Shown: positions 34,934-43,726 of the stretch, one piece after another
Numbering within the stretch: the first letter of the stretch is position 1
Layout: each line of letters opens with the position of its first letter
Translations under genes and position numbers: made by a program
NCBI GenBank assembly: GCA_022843805.1
Contig: JALHMY010000001.1
Span: forward strand, 70,008 to 134,007
Reading direction: 5' to 3'
DNA: 64,000 nt
DNA from: Fuerstiella sp.
GTDB lineage: Bacteria; Planctomycetota; Planctomycetia; Planctomycetales; Planctomycetaceae
The notes under the pieces: generated by a model
The model's database searches: none
What the model saw: only the letters and a program-made list of their open reading frames with translations
What the model was told of the DNA's origin: nothing

Positions 34934-36406
34934 GTGACTCGAAGAATCGTCCCTGGGTATCGGCCTGTGAATTCCCTCGTCTACTTCCTGATATTGGCGG
35001 TGTCAGCAGTGCCAGTCGCCGCTGCCTGTGGCGGTGATCAGGGCAGCTGGTTTCGCCGGGATCATGGAGTGGCCCCGGAGGGTGTTGCTTTACCCGCAGA
35101 TTTCAGCGAAGGTGCCGGACGGTTATGGCGGACAGAATTGCCTCCGGGAAATTCATCTCCGTGCGTTTGTGGCGATTCCGTTTATCTCACCACATATGCC
35201 GCCGAAGGCCGGGAACTGGCAACCATTGCACTCGACCGCACGACAGGCCAGATTCGCTGGAAGAAAGTCGTTCCGACCACCACGCTCGAAGCGTTTCATG
35301 CTGTGGGCAGCCCGGCCTCTTCAACGCCAGCATGCAACGGCTCACAAATATTTTCCTTCTTCGGCAGCTACGGAATGTTGTGCTATGATCGGGATGGAAA
35401 TCTGCTTTGGGAACGAAAGCTCGGTCCGTTTCAGGATGAATTTGGGGCATCCAGTTCCCCGCTTCTGGTGGGCGACAAAGTTGTGCTCTGCGAAGACCAC
35501 GATATCGACAGTTTTCTGATCGCGCTCGACCAAAGGACTGGTGAAATCGCATGGAAGACGCCCAGAGCAGAAGCAACTCGCAGTTACTCCACGCCTGTGC
35601 TGTTCGACAATCAGGGGCGAACCGAAATCCTTGTTGCCGGAGCTCTGCAACTGACGGCCTATGATCCTGCTGATGGTCAGCGCCTATGGTGGTTCGACGG
35701 ACTGTCGCGTATTGTGGACAGTACTCCCATCGTATTCAACGGAGAAATCTATGTGGCCACATGGACTCCCGGTGGAGACTCAGAGGATCGCATTCGCATG
35801 GAACCGTTTTCTGCCGCATTAACCACCTATGATAAAAATGCGGACGGGGCGATCGGAGAGGATGAACTGCCGGAAGGCAATGAAATCCTGCAGCGGTTCT
35901 TTCGAATTGATCTGAATCAGAATAAACAGCTCGAACAGCCGGAATGGGAAAAACATGCTCTGGTCTTTGAGCGAGCTCAGAACGTGGCGGCCGCTATTCG
36001 GCCTGGCACCCGAGGACCGGTCTCAGCGGAGAATACTCGATGGGTCTACCAGCGAGGACTGCCAACGGTTCCCAGTTCGGTTGTCTATGACGGCGTCATG
36101 TATATGGTGAAGGACAGTGGAATAATTACCAGCCTGGATGTTGCGACCGGGAAAGTGCTGAAACAGGGGCGGGCAACCGGCCGGGGCAATTATTATTCGT
36201 CCATCGTGGCAGGCGATGGCAAGGTGTATCTGATCAGTGAAAGTGGTGTTGTCACGATCCTGAAGGCCGGAGCTGACTGGAGCATTTCCGGTACCCATGA
36301 TTTCGGCGAACGCATTATGGCAACGCCTGCGTTTTCCGATGACATGATGCTGGTTCGTACGGACGCCGCGGTCTATGCTTTTCGGGCGGCAAAGGCATCT
36401 GAGTGA
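34934..36406 (+). CDS. PQQ-like beta-propeller protein with EF-hand insert
   Basis: A 490-residue exported protein from GTG 34934, with AGGA upstream. After a signal peptide (FLILAVSAVPVAAA), PQQ-type repeats follow: TIALDRTTGQIRWKK, LIALDQRTGEIAWKT, TAYDPADGQRLWWFDG and ITSLDVATGKVLKQG. Between blades, near residues 299-345, lies an EF-hand pair: DKNADGAIGEDE is a full calcium loop, while DLNQNKQLEQPE is degenerate. No enzyme motif for a PQQ dehydrogenase is present, so it is probably a binding or scaffold protein. It resembles the N-terminal part of the large fusion at 13374. Confidence 0.88.
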   Translation: MTRRIVPGYRPVNSLVYFLILAVSAVPVAAACGGDQGSWFRRDHGVAPEGVALPADFSEGAGRLWRTELPPGNSSPCVCGDSVYLTTYAAEGRELATIALDRTTGQIRWKKVVPTTTLEAFHAVGSPASSTPACNGSQIFSFFGSYGMLCYDRDGNLLWERKLGPFQDEFGASSSPLLVGDKVVLCEDHDIDSFLIALDQRTGEIAWKTPRAEATRSYSTPVLFDNQGRTEILVAGALQLTAYDPADGQRLWWFDGLSRIVDSTPIVFNGEIYVATWTPGGDSEDRIRMEPFSAALTTYDKNADGAIGEDELPEGNEILQRFFRIDLNQNKQLEQPEWEKHALVFERAQNVAAAIRPGTRGPVSAENTRWVYQRGLPTVPSSVVYDGVMYMVKDSGIITSLDVATGKVLKQGRATGRGNYYSSIVAGDGKVYLISESGVVTILKAGADWSISGTHDFGERIMATPAFSDDMMLVRTDAAVYAFRAAKASE

Positions 36407-36463
36407 GTGTTGCGGGCCTGAGGGGAGTAATGGGAAGAAGGGGAATAATGAGCACAGGTCCCG

Positions 36464-37915
36464 TTACGCGGACTGCATGATGTCCCATAGTTCTGCGCCG
36501 CCCTGGGCAATTTCTATGGGTCTGCCGGTCTGGTCGGGTATCCGGGTTGCCGGATCAATTCCCAAAGTCCTGTAAATGGTGGCCAACAGATCGGCGGGAC
36601 GAACGGGCTTTTCTGCGACGTATGCAGCCTGTGCATCAGACGCTCCGTAGACGGTACCGCCTTTGATTCCTGCACCGGCGAGCAGTGATCCGTAGCAATT
36701 GGTCCAGTGGTCGCGACCAGCGTTCCCGTTGATCCGGGGAGTTCGTCCCATTTCGCTGGTAACGACAATCAGAGTTTCATCGAGCAGACCGCGTTCCTGC
36801 AGGTCTGTCATGAGAGCGTGCATGGTCTGATCGAAACCCGGCAGCTTATTCTGCTTCAGGATGCTGAAATTATTGGTATGAGTATCCCAGGCATCATAGT
36901 CAACCTGCACAGGTCCCCAGAACAGATCCCAGGTCACGTTCACAAAACGCACGCCTGCTTCAATCAGTCGGCGAGCTGTCAGTGCGGAGTTTCCAAACAG
37001 AGTGCGACCATAGCGGTCAATCATTGCCGGATCTTCCCGCGTCACATCAAACGCCTGACGCATGGATGAGGATGACAGCAGATCAAACGCCTGCTGCTGA
37101 TTTCTCTGATAGGAAACGGGTGCAGCAATTGCATCCAGCCGTCTGCGTTCGTCATCAAACTGCTGCAGCAGCGAGCGGCGAAGACTCAAACGATCAACGG
37201 TCATCCCGTCATCGAGCGACGTCCCGGGCAGCACAGGCATTCCTCGAACAATCTGAGGTTTACCGGGACTCGGAGCAAACGAATCCTTATCATAATATGG
37301 CAGACACTCGGTCGTCAGAGGATCATACTGTTTGCCAAGAAAACCGCCGTAGGGACCTGCCCGGCGAAAGGATTGTCCCCAGCCGAGCCAGTTTGGCATA
37401 TAGACATACGACGGCGCTTCGGTGGATGGTGCTTCGGACTTGGTGCCCTGCAGATACTGGATCACTGATCCGATGCTTGGTGCGTCTGAACTGCGAGGAT
37501 GCTGATCGGGCGGCATCAGATCGTAGCCCGTGTAACATGGCAGACAGTTGTGACATCCGGCTTTGTGAGTGACCGAACGAATGAAGGCAAACTGGTGAGC
37601 CATTTCTGCCAGCCGCGGCAGATGCTCACACACTTCAATCCCGGGAACCGTGGTGGCGATCGGTTTGAATTCGCCTCGAACCTCAGAAGGCGCATTGGGC
37701 TTCAGGTCATACATATCCTGAGTTGCTGCACCTCCCAGCAGGAAGATAAAGATGACGTTCTTTGCCTTCGCCTGGTGCACCAGCCCGGCTTCTTCGGCAG
37801 CCAGCATTTGCGGAAGCCCGAAACCACCCAGCGCAGACAGAGCACCGGCTTTCAGCGTTTCTCGCCGGGTTAAACCGTCACAGCATCGTCTTCGACTTCC
37901 GAGCATTGTCAGCAT
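36464..37915 (-). CDS. DUF1501 Tat-exported protein, second copy
   Basis: A 483-residue DUF1501 member. The Tat motif TRRETLKAGALSALGGFG is clear. Family signatures are KNVIFIFLLGGAATQDMYDL, GEFKPIATTVPGIEVCEHLP, EAGVRFVNVTWDLFWG, WDTHTNNFS and TLIVVTSEMGRTPRIN, then GRDHW. It is homologous to but distinct from the copy at 32420-33874 and is convergent with the PQQ gene. The two DUF1501 genes bracket the PQQ gene and the second repeat cluster. The activity is unknown. Confidence 0.92.
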   Translation of the reverse strand: MLTMLGSRRRCCDGLTRRETLKAGALSALGGFGLPQMLAAEEAGLVHQAKAKNVIFIFLLGGAATQDMYDLKPNAPSEVRGEFKPIATTVPGIEVCEHLPRLAEMAHQFAFIRSVTHKAGCHNCLPCYTGYDLMPPDQHPRSSDAPSIGSVIQYLQGTKSEAPSTEAPSYVYMPNWLGWGQSFRRAGPYGGFLGKQYDPLTTECLPYYDKDSFAPSPGKPQIVRGMPVLPGTSLDDGMTVDRLSLRRSLLQQFDDERRRLDAIAAPVSYQRNQQQAFDLLSSSSMRQAFDVTREDPAMIDRYGRTLFGNSALTARRLIEAGVRFVNVTWDLFWGPVQVDYDAWDTHTNNFSILKQNKLPGFDQTMHALMTDLQERGLLDETLIVVTSEMGRTPRINGNAGRDHWTNCYGSLLAGAGIKGGTVYGASDAQAAYVAEKPVRPADLLATIYRTLGIDPATRIPDQTGRPIEIAQGGAELWDIMQSA

Positions 37916-38345
37916 GGCGGATTCTCGCGGGTTCAGCAGAGGCGGGCGTTATCAGAGGCGGGCTTCAACAGGCGAACATCGAATTCTCGCAAATTTGGCC
38001 CCCGGTCGGAACTGTATTCTGCGATTCAGTGGATAGTTTGTCGCACTTTTCTCTGAACATGCTGTTATCGATTCTCAACTTACCTGGCCTCTTCATCCAG
38101 TCGCTGATATTCTGAGTTCACCCATGAATGGTATTCGTACATTGCCATTGGAGCGGTTGGTACGGATGAAACTGAATTCATATCGACTCAAGGAACGTGT
38201 GCATCTTCCGGACATGATTGATGTTGGCCTTGTGGACGAAAGCTGGATTATCAGATTCCCGGACCCTCCTGGAGAAAGACTCCGGTCGCTAATCGAGAAT
38301 CCGGATCAGTAAATTCAAGATGATTCATACGGGCGACCCAGAGTA
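37916..38345. other. Intergenic stretch with a gene remnant
   Basis: 430 bp between the DUF1501 gene (minus) and the NHL protein (plus). It contains the nucleotidyltransferase-like fragment at 38124-38312 and otherwise nothing that I can support. Promoters for both neighbours are expected here. Confidence 0.4.
38124..38312 (+). pseudogene. C-terminal fragment of a nucleotidyltransferase-like (AbiEii-type) protein
   Basis: A 62-codon frame: LPLERLVRMKLNSYRLKERV followed by HLPDMIDVGLVDESWIIRFP. This resembles the C-terminal end of stand-alone nucleotidyltransferase-fold proteins found in toxin-antitoxin-like settings (L..LVRMKL.S.R.KDRVHLRDM...GLID). The catalytic GSxxxD region is missing and the upstream 200 bp has no matching sequence. 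It may be a remnant of a deleted gene; a genuine small protein is less likely. Recognition is from memory of the pattern. Confidence 0.45.
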
Positions 38346-40736
38346 ATGAACAGAGGTTGTGATATGCACGGACTGAAGACGCGAAATACTGTGGTCAGCA
38401 TTATTCTGTGCGTGATACTCGCGACCAGCCACAGCGATTGTCGCAGTGACGAGCCTGTCGGCAGGCCCGCGATTCCTATCGAACTGACAAAGGTCGATGA
38501 CAAGGCGATCGCCTACGCGACCTTTCAAAGTCACAATCAAAAAGTCGTCAGCAACCGACATGGCATTTTCATTACTTATATCCAGTCGGCCGCACCTGAC
38601 TATATGGGACAAAAATGGAAACTGGCACGCAGCACCGATGCAGGCCGATCTTTTACCACCATGTTTGAAGAAACCCGTGCCACCAATCCTCCGGTACTGG
38701 AAACCGACCGGGATGGAGCCCTCTATCTGACTCGGCCGGATTTCTCCGATGGCAACGCTTACCTTTCAAAATTCGCCAATCCGTATGTTGAGCCTGTCAC
38801 CACGACGATTCCCGGGGCATCTGCCGGTAAGTTCTGTCAGTTGCTGGATGAGCCTCGGCAGCGTGTTTACTTCTTTGCGCACAGCGGGACATTTCATATC
38901 ACCGGCACGGATGGCCAGGTCATCAGCAATACGAATCTGCTGGTCGCCGGGCCAAAGTCCGTCACACAGTATCCTCATCTGACGCTCGGCAGTGACAGAA
39001 CACTTTACGCCGCATGGACGACGAACAATCTGAATGAATATCTGTATCGTTCGATTCAGGCGATGAAGTCACCTGATGGAGGAGAAACGTGGCAAACACT
39101 GGACGGTCAGCCCCTGATGCTGCCGATTGTCAGCGACGATTCCGGACCCACCACACGGATTTCGCTGGACGACGAACTGGATGTGCATTCATGGCTCTCA
39201 TCGTTTTTGTTCAAACGCGGTAAGCTCCATTTTGTCTATTTTGCGAAGACCAGTCCGCAGCGGCAGCGTTATCTGCGTTACGACGGAGCGACCGGAAAAA
39301 AGGAACTGGATATTGAACCCCTGTTCGCCGAGCACCCACCGGCTGAGCCGAATGACAGCGGAGCTCTGGCCACTGACCTGACGAACCCGGAATCACCTCT
39401 GTATTTTGTCTCGACGATTGATGATCGCAAACGGCTGGCGTGCCTTGTCAGTCACGACAATGGGAGCAGCTGGCAGGAATTTGCTGTTTCAGACCGAGCC
39501 TTTTCGCACCGCGTCTATTCGATTGGAGCCGCTCGCAGTCTGACTCGCCAGGGCGAGATCATCGGAACGTTTACGGATGTGCCTGAATCTGCAGAGCTGT
39601 ATACAGAACCAAACTCGGGCACCGTATACTTCTTTCGCATTCCCACTCGAATCAATGACTTTTCCACGGAATACACGATTGAAACGATTGCCGGAAACGG
39701 TCAGCCGGGCGATACACCGGAAGACGTGCCCGATGCCCGGGCAGTACCTGTCGATCTGCCATTTGGAGTTGAATATGGGCCGGATGGAGCTCTGTATATT
39801 ACAGCGATTGGCAGCCATCGAGTGCTGCGTCTGGATTCTGTAACCGGCAAACTGACCAGCGTCGCCGGAACAGGAAAAAAGGGATATACCGGAGATGGCG
39901 GCCTCGCGACTCAGGCCACGTTCAACGAACCCTATGAGGTGCGATTTGATTCCCGGGGCAACATGATCATTGATGATATGCAGAATCATGTTCTGCGGCG
40001 AATCGACGCCGGAACGGGGATCATTACGACCATCGCGGGAGACGGAACACTGGGAGATCGCGGGGACGGCGGACCTGCGGTCGAATCACGGCTGCACTAT
40101 CCTCACAGTATTGCTCTGGATGCCGAAGACAACATCTTCATCGGAGATATTCTGAACAATCGGGTACGCCGAATTGATGGACGCACCGGCCGCATTGAAA
40201 CGGTGGTTGGGAACGGCAAAGAGGGCATACCGCTGGATGGTGGAATCGCACGTGAGCAGCCATTGACAACACCTCAGGGTCTGGCAGTCTATGACGGCGC
40301 CCTGTGGCTGGCCTCGTTCCGACTTCACCGAATCTGGCGAGTGGACCTGCAGAGCGGGGTGATTCGTCATGTCGCTGGCACCGGAAAACAGGGACATACC
40401 GGTGACGGTGGTGACCCGCTTCTGGCCACGTTTGACGGGCCGCGTGGTATGAAGATCTCTCCGGACGGGATTCTTTACATGCTGGAAGGTGAAAACAACA
40501 TACTGCGAGCACTGGACATCCGGCAGCGACAAATTCGTACGGTCGCGGGTACTGGCCCAAAGCAGCACAAATTTGAACGGGACGGCATACTGGCAACTCT
40601 GGCTCCCTTGTGGCAGCCCCATGGTGTGTGTGTCAGTCCGGACGGTTCACTGATTATCAGTGATACTATCAATCATCGAGTGAGAAAGCTGGTACCCGTC
40701 AGGAAAAACAACGACGCCGGAAGTTCGGCTAAGTAG
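38346..40736 (+). CDS. Exported protein with sialidase-like propeller and NHL repeats
   Basis: A 796-residue protein; ATG 38364 is an alternative start just before the signal segment VVSIILCVILATSHSDC. Residues to about 430 look like a BNR/sialidase-type propeller (ARSTDAGRSFTTMF, SPDGGETWQTLDG and SHDNGSSWQEF are Asp-box-like). The C-terminal half holds at least five NHL repeats: PFGVEYGPDGALYITAIGSHRV, in which the blade ends in RV.R.D, PHSIALDAEDNIFIGDILNN and PHGVCVSPDGSLIISDTINH. The linkers read VAGTGK.G.TGDGG. It probably binds or processes extracellular ligands. It follows the remnant gene and precedes a palindromic repeat. Confidence 0.85.
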   Translation: MNRGCDMHGLKTRNTVVSIILCVILATSHSDCRSDEPVGRPAIPIELTKVDDKAIAYATFQSHNQKVVSNRHGIFITYIQSAAPDYMGQKWKLARSTDAGRSFTTMFEETRATNPPVLETDRDGALYLTRPDFSDGNAYLSKFANPYVEPVTTTIPGASAGKFCQLLDEPRQRVYFFAHSGTFHITGTDGQVISNTNLLVAGPKSVTQYPHLTLGSDRTLYAAWTTNNLNEYLYRSIQAMKSPDGGETWQTLDGQPLMLPIVSDDSGPTTRISLDDELDVHSWLSSFLFKRGKLHFVYFAKTSPQRQRYLRYDGATGKKELDIEPLFAEHPPAEPNDSGALATDLTNPESPLYFVSTIDDRKRLACLVSHDNGSSWQEFAVSDRAFSHRVYSIGAARSLTRQGEIIGTFTDVPESAELYTEPNSGTVYFFRIPTRINDFSTEYTIETIAGNGQPGDTPEDVPDARAVPVDLPFGVEYGPDGALYITAIGSHRVLRLDSVTGKLTSVAGTGKKGYTGDGGLATQATFNEPYEVRFDSRGNMIIDDMQNHVLRRIDAGTGIITTIAGDGTLGDRGDGGPAVESRLHYPHSIALDAEDNIFIGDILNNRVRRIDGRTGRIETVVGNGKEGIPLDGGIAREQPLTTPQGLAVYDGALWLASFRLHRIWRVDLQSGVIRHVAGTGKQGHTGDGGDPLLATFDGPRGMKISPDGILYMLEGENNILRALDIRQRQIRTVAGTGPKQHKFERDGILATLAPLWQPHGVCVSPDGSLIISDTINHRVRKLVPVRKNNDAGSSAK

Positions 40737-40798
40737 CTCCACTCGATTCATGTCGTCTGTCGGACGGTGAGGCCTAATACGCTGTCAGATAATTAAGT

Positions 40799-40848
40799 GT
40801 CGCCTTTTGCTCCGCAAAAGAACGCTCTTTCGTGGAGCGAAAGGCGAC
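40799..40848. repeat. Long palindromic repeat
   Basis: Arms 40799-40820 and 40827-40848 (22 nt, 19 paired, the three differences compatible with G-T pairing) and a 6-nt loop. The arm begins GTCGCCTTTTGCTCCGC. It lies between the NHL protein gene and the ABC transporter genes, 62 bp after the stop codon. It could terminate transcription, but the sequence looks like a dispersed palindromic element rather than a stem plus T-run. Confidence 0.72.
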
Positions 40849-40985
40849 TATGACGGAAACTTACTGTTTTCCTGGTCCGAAGGAAGTTAAGCTGGTGACT
40901 CGACCATTCCGGCTGTTGATCATATCTGAATATGAACTGTGTCCTGTCCAAACGGTCTTCCGTCCGAACTGTTTCCTGATCTGAA

Positions 40986-41939
40986 GTGCGCAGGCAATTT
41001 GTGTCAATTACTGCGGTCGAAATCGACAATGTTACAAAGACCTTTGATGATCTGATTGCCGTCGATCAGATTTCCTTTCACGTACCGCGTGGAGGAACAC
41101 TGGGACTGATCGGTCCCAACGGAGCCGGCAAAACGACTTTGCTTCGAATCATTTCCACATTGGCTCGACCGGATTCCGGAGATGTCCTGATTGAGGGAGA
41201 ATCCGTTCAGAAGAATCCGCGGCTGGTGCGAACTCGCCTGGGATTCATGCCGGCGGAGTTTGGTTGTCCGCGGAATCTGACGATTGAGGAGTATCTTGAC
41301 TACTTCGCCTGTATGTACGACATACCGGTTGTCGAACGTCGGCAGCGAATTCGCGACGTCTGTGAACTCACCGATCTGAGCGGACGTGAAGGGGTTTACG
41401 TCAAAGGATTGTCTACGGGAAATCGGCAGCGACTGCTTTTGGCCAAGACGCTCATCCACGATCCTTCGGTACTGATTCTGGATGAACCTGCCAGCGGACT
41501 GGATCCTCGGGCTCGCAATGAATTGCGAGCGATCATTCGCACCCTTGCTTCGCTGGGCAAATCCATCATCATCAGTTCGCACATCCTGCCGGATATTGAA
41601 GATATCAGTGATCGTATTGGCATTCTGGAAGCAGGGCGGCTTGTCCTGGAGGGCGATCTGGCCACACTGCGAGCACAGAGTGCACCGGCACATCGAGCGA
41701 TCCGGCTGCGAGTGCCGACAGAAGATCTGGTGCGAGCATCGGGAGTCCTGAGCAGTCTGCCGAACGTCACATCCTGTGAAACACGCGATCAGCAGCTGAT
41801 CATCTCCAGCGACGAGGCCAACAGTAACTATCTGCTGGCCGCCCTGCTGCAGCACGATATCCGCGTTCTGCAGTTCTCCGAGAACGAAACCAACCTTGAG
41901 GAGATCTTTATGCGGTCGACTGCAGGAAAAGTGACATGA
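40986..41939 (+). CDS. ABC transporter ATP-binding protein
   Basis: A 317-residue ATPase (GTG 40986; GTG 41001 also possible). Walker A is GPNGAGKTT, the signature LSTGNRQRLLLAK is slightly divergent (LSTGN for LSGGQ), Walker B is SVLILDEPASGLDP, and the switch His is SSHILPDIE. The C-terminal 80 residues form the extra domain typical of ABC-2 exporters. ATGA overlap with the permease gene shows a coupled operon, and a large membrane protein follows. The transported substrate is unknown. Confidence 0.93.
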   Translation: MRRQFVSITAVEIDNVTKTFDDLIAVDQISFHVPRGGTLGLIGPNGAGKTTLLRIISTLARPDSGDVLIEGESVQKNPRLVRTRLGFMPAEFGCPRNLTIEEYLDYFACMYDIPVVERRQRIRDVCELTDLSGREGVYVKGLSTGNRQRLLLAKTLIHDPSVLILDEPASGLDPRARNELRAIIRTLASLGKSIIISSHILPDIEDISDRIGILEAGRLVLEGDLATLRAQSAPAHRAIRLRVPTEDLVRASGVLSSLPNVTSCETRDQQLIISSDEANSNYLLAALLQHDIRVLQFSENETNLEEIFMRSTAGKVT

Positions 41940-43726
41940 AAGCCGTGCGACGCTTTGCAGAGCTCTTTCGGAACAGTCCGACGTTTGGTCGTGATCGCGC
42001 GAACATCATTTCCGGCATCACGATCGGGACCACAGCTCTGCTGCTGAACGGAGTCATCATGATGATGATCCTTCCTCTGATGCTGGATCCGGATGACATT
42101 GATTTTCGCATGCTGACGGAGAATATGGAGTTTGGTCAGCTGCTGGGTCTGATCCTGCTGGGTGGTGCGACGGCATTTGCAACGGTCCTGATTCCGCTTC
42201 GCCTCGCATCCGTGTTCATGGCGCCGCGGATTGGCCGTTACTTCGATCAAATTGTGCTCAGCGGAATCTCACCAATCCGTTTTCTGATTGGCAAAGTCAC
42301 CTCACAGAATCTGTTTCTTGCGCTGATCCTGTTTTTGCTGCTGCCGTGGTTTGTTCTGGTGCTGTCACTGGGGGGCCTGGAGTGGCCCGTGTTTCTGGGG
42401 AACCTGTTTCTCGTCTGGCAGTATTGCATGATGCTGTCGCTGGCTATGCTGTGGTTATCGCTGTATCTGAATGAAGTTCTGGCAGGACTGGCGCTGTTGT
42501 ATGTGGCTGCTGTCTTGTGTGCGGTGGGCTGTGCACCGCTTCCGTGGCAGCCATTCGTGGTCACTCCATTTCCGGCCCTGATGTATTCCGTCTATTCTGC
42601 CGTGAATCTGACCGACCCTGAATTGGGCGGCAGTTATCCGGGAATTTTTCTGGCCTGTGCCGCCGGCATGGCAACTGTGATGGCCGTCTCCCTGGGGGCC
42701 ATCTATCTGGGTCCACTCTATGGGATTACTCGCGACAACAGCACATTTGGCGAGGTTGTTAAAGCGGGTGACAGTAAACGGCGGCGACGATTTCGTTTTC
42801 GTCTGCATATCCAGCGACCGTCCGAGCTGGCTTTCTTTTATGAAAACCGGGGCGACTCTTTTCGAAAATACGAAGGCCTGCTGCGCTGGGGGATTGCTCT
42901 GGGATTCCTGCTGATCGCTGGCACTGCAGCGTGGTCCGCCCTATATTTTTTAATGACCAGGCACTACCTTCCCTTTATCCGTGCAGGCAATCGTCTCCCA
43001 TGGGTTGCCTATGAATTTCACACCCTTTGCCACGGCGTCCACGGTGTAGCCCTGATTCTGGCCGTGTTTTTGTTTTCACATGCCAGGAACACAACGTACC
43101 AGCGACTGCCTGTGATTTTTGGATGGAAGATGCAGGTGTCCCGGATGGACTCGGCTGCCTTTGGACTGTTCCTGCTCATTTCCACCGCCGTAACAATCGG
43201 AATTCCGCTTTGGATTGAACAGTCCGCTGCCATCCCCGCAGGAGTTACGCTGTTTCCGACGACAGAAATGCAGTCGGAACAACATGTCAGACAGCTTGAT
43301 TATCTGCGGCTGTCGGTGGAAGGCACACTGGCACTTTCTCTTTGTGGCGTGGCGGTGTACTTTCTCCAGAGAACACTTTGCCTGTCGCTTTGGATGAAAA
43401 GTATGGCGATGGCGGTTGGTGCACTGCTTTACCTGGCCGCATGTATCACTCCGATGGTCCTCGGCGCCATCATCATGGAGATTCCTCAACTGTCAGCCAA
43501 CCCTCTGCTGAAGTACAACGCCCCGCAGCTGGCCATGACATCACCTGTCATGTTCTTCCTGTTTCTTTATCAGGAAGGTGGACCTTTTTTCCGTGAAGGC
43601 TTGTCGACCGCTCCATTTTATCTGGTTCAGGTCAGCATCATCGCAGCCTGCGTGATCGTCATGAGGCCGCTCGGCAGAAGGCTGAGACGTGAATATCTCG
43701 GGCCGCTCAGGACGGAGAACAAGTGA
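41936..43726 (+). CDS. ABC-2-type permease
   Basis: A 596-residue integral membrane protein with about twelve hydrophobic segments, for example LLGLILLGGATAFATVLIPL and LFLALILFLLLPWFVLVLSL. A basic cytoplasmic loop (KRRRRFRFRLHIQRPSELAF, near residue 285) separates two halves. Together with the ATPase it would form an exporter. The start codon overlaps the ATPase stop by 4 bp and its own stop overlaps the next gene, so three genes are cotranslated. Confidence 0.82.
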   Translation: MKAVRRFAELFRNSPTFGRDRANIISGITIGTTALLLNGVIMMMILPLMLDPDDIDFRMLTENMEFGQLLGLILLGGATAFATVLIPLRLASVFMAPRIGRYFDQIVLSGISPIRFLIGKVTSQNLFLALILFLLLPWFVLVLSLGGLEWPVFLGNLFLVWQYCMMLSLAMLWLSLYLNEVLAGLALLYVAAVLCAVGCAPLPWQPFVVTPFPALMYSVYSAVNLTDPELGGSYPGIFLACAAGMATVMAVSLGAIYLGPLYGITRDNSTFGEVVKAGDSKRRRRFRFRLHIQRPSELAFFYENRGDSFRKYEGLLRWGIALGFLLIAGTAAWSALYFLMTRHYLPFIRAGNRLPWVAYEFHTLCHGVHGVALILAVFLFSHARNTTYQRLPVIFGWKMQVSRMDSAAFGLFLLISTAVTIGIPLWIEQSAAIPAGVTLFPTTEMQSEQHVRQLDYLRLSVEGTLALSLCGVAVYFLQRTLCLSLWMKSMAMAVGALLYLAACITPMVLGAIIMEIPQLSANPLLKYNAPQLAMTSPVMFFLFLYQEGGPFFREGLSTAPFYLVQVSIIAACVIVMRPLGRRLRREYLGPLRTENK

